The translations under genes and the position numbers were made by a program. The notes below the pieces were generated by a model, which made no database searches, was not told the origin of the DNA, and saw only the letters and a program-made list of their open reading frames with translations. Of a stretch of 64,000 nt of DNA, positions 50,122 through 57,404 are shown piece after piece. Origin of the DNA: Streptomyces djakartensis (GTDB lineage Bacteria; Actinomycetota; Actinomycetes; Streptomycetales; Streptomycetaceae); contig NZ_BMWE01000009.1 of assembly GCF_014651075.1 (NCBI RefSeq), positions 1 through 64,000 on the forward strand, given 5' to 3'. Within the stretch, counting starts at the first letter, position 1. Each line of letters opens with the position of its first letter.

Positions 50122-51773
50122 CCGTTCTCCTTCTTGTAGCGCTCGTACGCCTTGTTGTGGAGGTCGACGAACCGCTGCATGTTCTTCGCCTTCAACTCGG
50201 CGAGGTAGGCGGCCCATTCGGACAGCGGACGCTTGCCGAGGACGAACTTGAGGGTGTTCTGGGTGACGTGGTCGCGCAGCGGTGTCTCCCACAGGGAGGC
50301 CTGTTCCTGCTCGAAGGACTGCAGCGGGTGGGCCGGGGCGATGGGCGTCTGGGCGCGCTGGGCCATGGCGTCCTGGAACCTCTTCTCGTCCGGGCCGAAC
50401 ATGGAGGAGACGAGTTCCCAGCTGCCGCCGTAGGCGAAGACGCCGTTGTAGAAGCCGTAGTCCTTCTGCATGTCCTCGGGGGCGTCCGGGTCGGAACCCA
50501 TGAGGCTGATGCCGGGCTTCGGCTTGTACCGGCCCGCGGAGCGGGTGTGGGTGACACCCTCGACGCCCCACCGCGCGAACCGCTGGCCCTCGTCCGAGTA
50601 CCAGAGCCAGTCGACGAACTGCATCATCGCGACGAAGCTGTCGCTCTTGAGGGCCTTGCTGGAGATCATGACGCCGTTCTCCAGCCGGGCGCCGCCCAGC
50701 ACCACGGGACCGGCGGGTCCCAGCGGCACCGGGATCATCTCGATCTCCGCGCCCTTGACCTGCTTTCGCAGGTTGTACCGGTATTCCTGCACCAGCGCCT
50801 GCGGGTTGGCGCTGATCGCGAACGACTTCTCGCCGAGCAGCTTCTGCGTGGCCTCGTCGTCGGTCTGGGTGAAGCTCTCCGGGTCCACCAGCTTCTCGGC
50901 GACCAGCTTCCGCACGTACTCGATCATCTGCCGGAAGGCGTCCGTCGCTCCGGTGAAGACGAACTTCCGCGCGTTCGGGTCCCAGCTGATGTTGTCGTAC
51001 GCCCATCCGGCCCGGACGCCGTAGGCCTGGCCGAGGTAGCTGAAGAGGGCGGCGGCGGGATAGGGCGTGTTCTTGCTCCAGCGGTCGGAGAACGGGTAGC
51101 GGTCCGGGTACTCCTCCTTGATCGCCTTGAAGACCTCGTACACCTCGTCCCAGGTGCCGGGCCGGCCCAGACCGAGCCGGTCGAGGACGTCCGTGCGCAG
51201 CGCCAGCGAGTAGCCCGACCTGACCTTCTCGTGCAGGCCGGGCAGCAGATAGAACTTGCCGTCGGACTGGCGGATGGAGTCGATCTCGGGCTCCAGTCTC
51301 CAGCGCTTGACCTTGTCTCTGAAGTTGGGCATCAGGTGCACGTAGTCGCTGACCGGGAGGATCGCGCCCGACGACACGAAGGCGACCTCGGAGGGGTGGT
51401 ACGTCTTGGGGATCAGGAAGGGGGCATCGCCCGAGCCGATGAGGACACTGCGCTTCTTCTCGTAGTCGGCCAGGGGGACGGCGACGGGCTCGAAGGTGAC
51501 GCCCGTGCGCTTGGTGAGCTCCTTCCAGAACAGCCAGCCCTTCTTCATCGGGTAGACCGGGTTGTCGTTGTGCAGGACCGAGAAGGACAGCGGCTTGGTC
51601 GCCTTGAACTGCTGGCCGACGCGGTACTCCTTCATCGCGCCGTTCCTCTTCTTCGACAGGTCCTTGGAGTCCCCGCCGTCGTCGCCGCTGCCGCAGCCGG
51701 TGAGGCCGGCGAGGCCGATGAAACCGGCGGCGGCGAGGACCTGACGACGCGACAGTTGCCCTGCGTTCTTCAC
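50118..51773 (-). CDS. LplA-type oligosaccharide-binding lipoprotein
   Basis: The 551-residue protein starts at GTG 51773 after AAGGAG. A twin-Arg-like signal (LSRRQVLAAAGFIGLAGLTG) ends in a lipobox Cys. The length and segments YPMKKGWLFWKELTKRTGVT and KRSVLIGSGDAPFLIP fit the large LplA/AlgQ-type binding proteins used for oligosaccharides of several units. It feeds the two Lpl permeases encoded just upstream in the operon; here the permease genes precede the binding protein. Neighbouring GH67 and an acetyl-xylan-esterase-like gene suggest aldouronate or xylo-oligosaccharide ligands. Confidence 0.9.
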   Translation of the reverse strand: MKNAGQLSRRQVLAAAGFIGLAGLTGCGSGDDGGDSKDLSKKRNGAMKEYRVGQQFKATKPLSFSVLHNDNPVYPMKKGWLFWKELTKRTGVTFEPVAVPLADYEKKRSVLIGSGDAPFLIPKTYHPSEVAFVSSGAILPVSDYVHLMPNFRDKVKRWRLEPEIDSIRQSDGKFYLLPGLHEKVRSGYSLALRTDVLDRLGLGRPGTWDEVYEVFKAIKEEYPDRYPFSDRWSKNTPYPAAALFSYLGQAYGVRAGWAYDNISWDPNARKFVFTGATDAFRQMIEYVRKLVAEKLVDPESFTQTDDEATQKLLGEKSFAISANPQALVQEYRYNLRKQVKGAEIEMIPVPLGPAGPVVLGGARLENGVMISSKALKSDSFVAMMQFVDWLWYSDEGQRFARWGVEGVTHTRSAGRYKPKPGISLMGSDPDAPEDMQKDYGFYNGVFAYGGSWELVSSMFGPDEKRFQDAMAQRAQTPIAPAHPLQSFEQEQASLWETPLRDHVTQNTLKFVLGKRPLSEWAAYLAELKAKNMQRFVDLHNKAYERYKKENG

Positions 51774-51787
51774 GGTTGCTCCTTCGG

Positions 51788-52657
51788 TTAGCCCTTGACC
51801 GCGCCGAGCATCACGCCCGAGACGAAGTAGCGCTGGACGAGCGGATAGACACAGAGGATGGGCAGCGAGGTCAGCACGATGGTGACGGCCTGGATGTTCG
51901 CGCCCACCTGGCTGAGCTGTGCGTCGGCGGCACCGGCGTTGCCGCCCGTGGTGGCGCCGGAGATGAGGTTGCGCAGATAGACGGTGACCGGCATCAGCTC
52001 GGACTTGTCCATGTACAGGAAGGCGCTGAACCAGGAGTTCCAGAAGGACACCGAGTAGAACAGCACCATCGTCGCGACGACCGCCTTGGACAGGGGCAGC
52101 ACGATCCGCAGCAGGATGCCGTACGTACTCAGGCCGTCGATCTGCGCGGCCTCCTCCAGCTCGGTCGGCAGGCTCTCGAAGAAGGCCTTCATCACCAGCA
52201 GGTTGAACACGCTGATCGCGTTGGGGAGCGCTATGGCCCAGACGCTGTTCTTCAGGCCGAGGCTGGTGACCAGGACGTAGTTGGGGATCAGGCCGCCGGT
52301 GAAGAACATGGTGAACACGGCGACACCGACCAGCACGCCGCGTCCCTTGAGGTGCTTCTTCGACAGGACGTAGGCGTAGCACGTGGTCAGGACCATGGCG
52401 ACGGCGGTCGCGACCACGGTGTACAGCACGGTGTTGCCGTAGTTCCGCCAGAACATGGAGTCCTGGAACACGATCTTGTATGTGGTGAGGTTGAACCCCT
52501 CGGGCCACAGGGTCACTTCACCGGCCCGGATCTGCCGCTCCGAACTGAACGAGCGGGCGATGATGTTGGCGAACGGGTACAGGGTGACGATCACGACCAG
52601 GGTGAGGATGACGCCGTTGACCCCCTGGAACACCCGGTAGGAGCGGCTCGGCCTCAC
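51788..52657 (-). CDS. LplC/YtcP-type permease of oligosaccharide importer
   Basis: The 289-residue permease has LYPFANIIARSFSSERQIRA near the start and the EAA loop ELEEAAQIDGLSTYGILLRI, followed by the long C-terminal loop typical of LplC/YtcP proteins. The GTG at 52657 overlaps the preceding permease stop (GTGA); GTG 52660 is an equal alternative. The stop is 14 bp from the binding-protein start. It pairs with the LplB-type partner. Confidence 0.9.
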   Translation of the reverse strand: MRPSRSYRVFQGVNGVILTLVVIVTLYPFANIIARSFSSERQIRAGEVTLWPEGFNLTTYKIVFQDSMFWRNYGNTVLYTVVATAVAMVLTTCYAYVLSKKHLKGRGVLVGVAVFTMFFTGGLIPNYVLVTSLGLKNSVWAIALPNAISVFNLLVMKAFFESLPTELEEAAQIDGLSTYGILLRIVLPLSKAVVATMVLFYSVSFWNSWFSAFLYMDKSELMPVTVYLRNLISGATTGGNAGAADAQLSQVGANIQAVTIVLTSLPILCVYPLVQRYFVSGVMLGAVKG

Positions 52658-53634
52658 CACAGGCTCGTCCCCACTGTGCGGCGCGAGAGCTGGTTGGCGG
52701 AGGTGATGAGGACCAGGCCGATGACCGCCTCGAAGAGACCGATGGCGGCGGCGTAGCTGAAACTGTTGGACTCCACACCGGAGCGGTAGACGTACGTCGA
52801 GATCACGTCGGCGGTCGGGTATGTCAGCGGGTTGTACAGCAGCAGCACCTTCTCGAAGCCGACCGCCATGAACGTGCCGATGTTGAGGATCAGCAGCGTG
52901 ACCATGGTGGGCCGGATGCCGGGCAGGGTGACGTGCCAGATCTGCTGCCAGCGGTTGGCGCCGTCGATGCGCGCGGCCTCGTACAGGTCCTCGTCGATCG
53001 TGGTGAGCGCGGCGAGGTAGAGGATCGTGCCCCAGCCGGCGGTCTGCCAGATCTCCGAGCCGACGTAGACGGTCCGGAACCACTCGGGTTCCTGGATGAA
53101 GCGGATCGGTTCGTGGCCGAACCAGCCGAGGACGTGGTTGACGGGTCCGTCACTGGCCAGCATCTGCAGGGTGATGCCCGCGACGATCACGATCGACAGG
53201 AAGTGCGGCAGGTACGACACCGACTGGACGAACCGTTTCAGCGAGCGCCGGCGCACCTCGTTGAGCAGCAGCGCCAGCACGATCGGCACCGGGAAGCAGA
53301 ACAGCAGCGTGAGCCCGCCGATCCAGAGGGTGTTGCGGAACACCTGCCAGAAGGTGGGGTCGCTGAGGAACATCCGCACATAGCGCAGCCCGACCCAGTC
53401 CTCGCCGAAGAGCGAACCCCCGGGCTCGAAGCGCCGGAAGGCGATGACGTTGCCGATCATCGGCAGGTAGCGGAAGACCAGGAAGAACAGCAGCGGCAGG
53501 ATCGCCAGCGAGTACAACTGCCAGTCGCGGCGCAGCGCCCGCCGCCAGCCGGTCCGGGCGGTGCGGCGGGGCGCGGCTCTCGCCGGAGGCGGGTCCTGGG
53601 TGCCCGGCGGGGCCGGCGTGGTGGACGTGCTCAT
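52654..53634 (-). CDS. LplB-type permease of oligosaccharide importer
   Basis: The 326-residue permease has an N-terminal Pro/Arg-rich tail, WQLYSLAILPLLFFLVFRYL as first helix, and the loop EDLYEAARIDGANRWQQIWH. It is the first gene of the operon LplB-LplC-LplA-DUF624-GH42. The promoter 53704-53732 carries a LacI-type operator. Six-helix LplB permeases move oligosaccharides rather than monosaccharides. Confidence 0.9.
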   Translation of the reverse strand: MSTSTTPAPPGTQDPPPARAAPRRTARTGWRRALRRDWQLYSLAILPLLFFLVFRYLPMIGNVIAFRRFEPGGSLFGEDWVGLRYVRMFLSDPTFWQVFRNTLWIGGLTLLFCFPVPIVLALLLNEVRRRSLKRFVQSVSYLPHFLSIVIVAGITLQMLASDGPVNHVLGWFGHEPIRFIQEPEWFRTVYVGSEIWQTAGWGTILYLAALTTIDEDLYEAARIDGANRWQQIWHVTLPGIRPTMVTLLILNIGTFMAVGFEKVLLLYNPLTYPTADVISTYVYRSGVESNSFSYAAAIGLFEAVIGLVLITSANQLSRRTVGTSLW

Positions 53635-53703
53635 TGCTCGGGCCTCCCGTGGGCATGGGACGCGGAACCGAAACTTTCGAGCGCTTACCGGTAACTTCGC
53701 GGC

Positions 53704-53732
53704 AACCTAAGGCCCGGGGAAAGCGCTGTCAA
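53704..53732 (-). promoter_or_regulatory. Promoter with embedded LacI-type operator for the Lpl importer operon
   Basis: On the minus strand TTGACA (53732-53727), a 17-bp spacer and TAGGTT (53709-53704) form a near-consensus vegetative promoter about 70 bp before the LplB start. The 12-bp core GAAAGCGCTGTC (53719-53730) overlaps the -35 and is identical to the operator at 16585-16596. A second AGCGCT with ACCGGTAA lies at about 53680-53694, within the untranslated leader, so two operators may loop. Confidence 0.75.
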
Positions 53733-53863
53733 TGGGGCCGCGATGGCCACAAGGGGCGCCTGCGGCGCGTTGGATTCCTGACGAAGCTGGGTAGGCCCCA
53801 GGACGCATCCCCGTTGCCCGTCGCAAGTTTCTGGATGACCACCGACTCCTGCGAGGTGCCGCA

Positions 53864-54853
53864 GTGCCCGCGTTCGACCTGTCGCTGACCCAACTGGAGC
53901 ACCATCACCCGGACATCGAGGAGCCCGCCGACTTCGACGCGTTCTGGCTGAGCACCCTGAAGGAGTCCGGCCATGCCGACCCGCTGGTCTCGGTGCGGCC
54001 GGTGGAGACGGGACTGAGGCTGACGCGGACCTGGGACGTGACGTTCCGGGGCTTCGCGGGCGACCCGGTGCGCGCCTGGTACAGCAGGCCGACGGGAGCC
54101 GGTGAACTCCTGCCCGCGGTCGTCGAGTTCGCCGGCTACGGACGCGGCCGGGGCCTCCCCCACGAGCGCCTGACCTGGGTCAACGCCGGGTACGCGCATC
54201 TGCTCATGGACAATCGCGGCCAGGGCGACCAGTACGGGTGCGGCGGCGACACCCCCGACCCGCACACCGGCGCCCCGGGCGGCCCCGGCCCGGCGGTGCG
54301 CGGCCTGCTCGCCCCCGAGGACTACCACTACCGGCGTCTGATCACGGACGCGGTGCGTGCGGTCGCGGCGGTGCGGAGTCTGCCCGGCGCGGACCCCGGG
54401 CAGACCGTCGCCGTCGGCAACAGCCAGGGGGGCGGGCTGGCTCTGGCGGTCGCGGGGCTCGTCCCGGACCTGGCGGCGCTGCTCGTCACGGCTCCGCTGC
54501 TGTGCGGGATCCGGCGGGCGCTCGACCTCACGGACGCGGGGCCGTACGGCGAGATCACCGCGTACCTGTCCGTCCATCGGGGGGCGGAGCGTGAGGCCCT
54601 TCGCACGCTGTCCTACGTCGAGGGCGTGTCGTTCGCCCGCCGTGCGCAGGCGCCGGCTCATTTCGGTGTGGGGCTGCGGGACGTGGTGTGTCCGCCCAGT
54701 GGCGCGTACGGGGCGTTCAACCGCTATGGCGAGTTGGCCGGAGTGGACGTGCGCAAGGAGATCCACGCGTACCCGTTCAACGGGCACGAGGGCGGGGAGG
54801 CGGTGCACGTGCGACGTCAACTGGACTGGCTGGCCGGGTCGCTCGGGCGGTAG
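53864..54853 (+). CDS. CE7-type acetyl-xylan esterase / cephalosporin-C deacetylase family
   Basis: The 329-residue alpha/beta hydrolase has the family start (PADFDAFWLSTLKESGHADP), the RGQGDQ region of the oxyanion loop (LLMDNRGQGDQYG), the nucleophile Ser in VGNSQGGGLALAV, and the His in FNGHEGGEAVH. The Asp is likely in LRDVVCPPSGAYGAFN. The family removes acetyl groups from xylo-oligosaccharides inside the cell; there is no signal peptide here. The GTG at 53864 is divergent from the Lpl operon and shares its regulatory gap, so it is probably co-regulated. Confidence 0.9.
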   Translation: MPAFDLSLTQLEHHHPDIEEPADFDAFWLSTLKESGHADPLVSVRPVETGLRLTRTWDVTFRGFAGDPVRAWYSRPTGAGELLPAVVEFAGYGRGRGLPHERLTWVNAGYAHLLMDNRGQGDQYGCGGDTPDPHTGAPGGPGPAVRGLLAPEDYHYRRLITDAVRAVAAVRSLPGADPGQTVAVGNSQGGGLALAVAGLVPDLAALLVTAPLLCGIRRALDLTDAGPYGEITAYLSVHRGAEREALRTLSYVEGVSFARRAQAPAHFGVGLRDVVCPPSGAYGAFNRYGELAGVDVRKEIHAYPFNGHEGGEAVHVRRQLDWLAGSLGR

Positions 54854-54957
54854 CGCGAACGGTGCGGGAGCGGCGCGGGAGCCGGTGAGGGCCTGACACC
54901 AGCTTGTCCGCCGCAGCCGTTTACATCTGCGCCGCCCGGCGCTAACTTCCGCAGCAG

Positions 54958-55022
54958 GCGGAGTGGGAGCGCTCCCATCCAGGTGGACCGGAACCCGCCT
55001 CCGGGTCGCTCCCACTCCGCCC
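54958..55022 (+). promoter_or_regulatory. CebR box and large inverted repeat before the LPMO gene
   Basis: TGGGAGCGCTCCCA (54964-54977) is a perfect 14-bp palindrome identical to the CebR operator known for cellulose and cellobiose genes in Streptomyces. The flanking GCGGAGTGGGAGCG (54959-54972) recurs inverted as CGCTCCCACTCCGC (55007-55020), so the leader can fold or carry a second, half operator. No cebR gene is in the window, so a distant repressor is implied. Confidence 0.85.
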
Positions 55023-55073
55023 ATCCCCACACTCGCATCCGCAGGCCCGCCCCAAGGAACGGATGATGCTGTC

Positions 55074-56165
55074 ATGATCCCGACAAAAGAGTCGGGGGGC
55101 TCCGTGCTGCCCCGATCTGCGCTCCCCACCCGGGCCAGATCCTTTTTCCTGGTCCTGCTGTCCTTGCTGGTCACCATCCCGGCCCTGGGTCTGGTCATGA
55201 CGTCCGGAGGTGAGGCGGAGGCGCACGGCACGCCCATGAAACCGGGCAGCCGTACGTTCCTGTGCTGGCAGGACGCTCTGACCGACACCGGTGAGATCAA
55301 GCCGGTCAACCCGGCGTGCAGAACCGCGCAGCAGGTCAGCGGTACCACGCCGTTCTACAACTGGTTCTCCGTGCTCCGCTCGGACGGCGCCGGCCGCACC
55401 CGGGGCTTCGTGCCGGACGGCCAGCTGTGCAGCGGCGGCAACCCCAACTTCACCGGATTCAACACGCCCAGCAAGGACTGGCCGCTCACCCACCTCACCG
55501 CGGGCGCGACGGTCGACTTCTCGTACAACGCGTGGGCCGCGCACCCGGGTTGGTTCCACGTCTACATCACCAAGGACGGCTTCGACCCGGCCAAGCCGCT
55601 CACCTGGAACGACATGGAGGAGCGGCCGTTCCTGAGCGTCGACCACCCGCCGCTCAACGGCTCCCCCGGCACGGTCGAGGCCAACTACTCCTGGACCGGC
55701 AAGCTCCCCTCCGGCAAGGACGGCCGCCACATCATCTACATGGTCTGGCAACGCTCCGACAGCCAGGAGACCTTCTACTCCTGCTCCGACATCGTCTTCG
55801 ACGGCGGCAAGGGCGAGGTGACCGGCATCAGGCAGCCGGGCACCCCCTCCGAACCGGTGCCCGGCACGTGCACGGCGACCCGGAAGACGACCGGCACCTG
55901 GAACGGCGGCTACCAGTCCGAGGTGACGGTCACCAACACCGGCACGGTCCCGATGCTCGGCTGGATGGTCGACTGGACGCTCCCGGCCGGTCAGAGGGTC
56001 GAGAGCCTGTGGAGCGGCAACGCGACGTACAACGGCCAGGCGGTGATGGTCCACAACGTCGGGTGGAACGGCTCACTCGCCCCGGGCCGGAGCACGACCT
56101 TCGGCTATGTCGTCTCCGGCTCCGGAGGTGACAGCACGACGAGCCTGCCCTGCCGGGTGGGCTGA
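55074..56165 (+). CDS. AA10 lytic polysaccharide monooxygenase with CBM2
   Basis: The 363-residue protein has a signal peptide of 50 residues ending EAEA, so that the mature chain starts at His51 (HGTPMKPGSRTFLCWQDALT), the copper-binding N-terminal His of LPMOs. The second copper His lies in YNAWAAHPGWFHVYITKDGF. The AA10 domain runs to about residue 250, then a Pro-rich linker and a family-2 cellulose-binding module (about 262-363, GTWNGGYQSEVTVTNTG). This arrangement matches cellulose-active AA10 enzymes of Streptomyces (CelS2 type). It is secreted and oxidatively cleaves crystalline cellulose. A CebR box controls it. Confidence 0.95.
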   Translation: MIPTKESGGSVLPRSALPTRARSFFLVLLSLLVTIPALGLVMTSGGEAEAHGTPMKPGSRTFLCWQDALTDTGEIKPVNPACRTAQQVSGTTPFYNWFSVLRSDGAGRTRGFVPDGQLCSGGNPNFTGFNTPSKDWPLTHLTAGATVDFSYNAWAAHPGWFHVYITKDGFDPAKPLTWNDMEERPFLSVDHPPLNGSPGTVEANYSWTGKLPSGKDGRHIIYMVWQRSDSQETFYSCSDIVFDGGKGEVTGIRQPGTPSEPVPGTCTATRKTTGTWNGGYQSEVTVTNTGTVPMLGWMVDWTLPAGQRVESLWSGNATYNGQAVMVHNVGWNGSLAPGRSTTFGYVVSGSGGDSTTSLPCRVG

Positions 56166-56171
56166 ACCGTG

Positions 56172-56214
56172 GGGCGGGCCCGCGACCGGGGAGACCCGGC
56201 CGGCGGGTCCGCCC
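56172..56214. terminator. Hairpin after the LPMO gene
   Basis: GGGCGGGCCCGC (56172-56183) pairs with GCGGGTCCGCCC (56203-56214), 11 of 12 positions. It begins 7 bp after the LPMO stop and lies between convergent genes, so it may terminate both. Confidence 0.7.
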
Positions 56215-56241
56215 GCTTCGCCGTCGCCCGGTCGCAGGTGG

Positions 56242-57165
56242 TCAGCCGGGCTGTCCGGCCGTCGCGACGAGGCGGTCGAGCGCCGCCCGGGCGGGGGGAC
56301 CCCAGGTGGCTTTGCCGCCGGGGCGGCCGTGGACGCCCGCATGGCCGATGAGCATGCACGCAACGGCGCGCATCAGCGCCCAGCCACGGGCGCGGCGGCG
56401 GGTCGCGGTGTCGGCGGTCGGCTGGTAGGCGGCGTAGAAGCGGTCGGCGGCACCGTCCGGGAGCAGGTTCCAGGCGGCGGCGAGGTCACAGGCCGGGTCG
56501 CCCGCGCAGAGGTCGCCGAAGTCGATCACGCCGCAGAAGGTGCCGCCCGCGGTGAGGATGTTGGCGGCGTGCAGGTCGCCGTGGAGCCACAGAGCCGGCC
56601 CTGTCCAGTCGGGCGCGGCCAGGGCGTCCTCCCAGACCGCGCGGACGGCGTCCGGGTCCGGTATCAGGCCGGCCTCGACGGCGGAGGCGAGGTGCCTGGC
56701 GAATCCGTCGGCGCTGTCGGCCAGGGGGCCGCCGCGGCCCCGGCCCACGGGAGCGTCGCCGGGAGCGGGGCGGTGGAGCGCCGTCAGGAATCCCGCGAGG
56801 GCGTCGGCCGACTCCGCGGCACGTGTGGCGGGGGCACGGTCGGCGGGCGTGCCGGGGACCCAGGTGGTGACGGTCCAGGGCCGCGGGAAACGCTCGGAGG
56901 GTTCGCCGAGGCGCTGCGGGACGGGGACCTCGAGAGGGAGCCGCGGGGCGAGGACGGGCATCCAGGTGTGCTCCTTGCGGAGCAGCTCGTCCGCGGACTC
57001 GGTGGCCCAGGGCAGCCGAACGGCCAGGTCGTCGCCGAGGCGCCAGAGCTGGTTGTCCCAGCCGCGCGCGCCGAGCCGCAGGGGCCGGTCGGCCAGGTCG
57101 GGGTGCTGGTCGTGCAGCAGGTCCCGGATCAGCGCGGCCGTGATCTCGATCTCCGTGTGGGTCAT
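56242..57165 (-). CDS. Aminoglycoside-phosphotransferase-family kinase
   Basis: The 307-residue kinase-like protein has WDNQLWRLGDDLAVRLPWA at the glycine-loop and Lys strand, LWLHGDLHAANIL with the catalytic Asp, and CGVIDFGDLCAGDPACDLAA with the metal Asp. The C-terminal helices are complete. The family phosphorylates small hydroxyl compounds (aminoglycosides, choline-like or sugar substrates); a resistance role is not implied by similarity alone. The ATG at 57165 is divergent from the signalling-protein gene. Nothing in the locus indicates its substrate. Confidence 0.88.
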   Translation of the reverse strand: MTHTEIEITAALIRDLLHDQHPDLADRPLRLGARGWDNQLWRLGDDLAVRLPWATESADELLRKEHTWMPVLAPRLPLEVPVPQRLGEPSERFPRPWTVTTWVPGTPADRAPATRAAESADALAGFLTALHRPAPGDAPVGRGRGGPLADSADGFARHLASAVEAGLIPDPDAVRAVWEDALAAPDWTGPALWLHGDLHAANILTAGGTFCGVIDFGDLCAGDPACDLAAAWNLLPDGAADRFYAAYQPTADTATRRRARGWALMRAVACMLIGHAGVHGRPGGKATWGPPARAALDRLVATAGQPG

Positions 57166-57404
57166 GCCACGGCACGCTAGACGGGTGGCGGCTCGCGCCG
57201 TGGGCGTGCGTTCACGAACGGCCGGATGCGTCCACCCTGGCTGACTTTTTCAGCTCATATGTCGTGGTTATCCATATATGCGATTCTGTTGGGGAGGGTG
57301 CCCTGCCGCTCAGGTGCGGCGTGGAGCTGCCGCGTCGTCGTCGTGTGAGTTCCGGGGACTCCCCCTACCGGTGGCCGCGGTGTGGACGGGAGGTGGATGG
57401 GGAG

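Noticed and set aside
56242..57165. Antibiotic resistance gene
   Set aside because: The kinase fold and HGDLHAANIL motif are shared by many metabolic kinases, and no resistance or biosynthetic context is present.
57264..57404. An extra 47 N-terminal residues on the phosphatase from GTG 57264
   Set aside because: There is no ribosome site before the GTG, the peptide is basic and unlike a domain, and the A/T-rich DNA there looks like promoter sequence.
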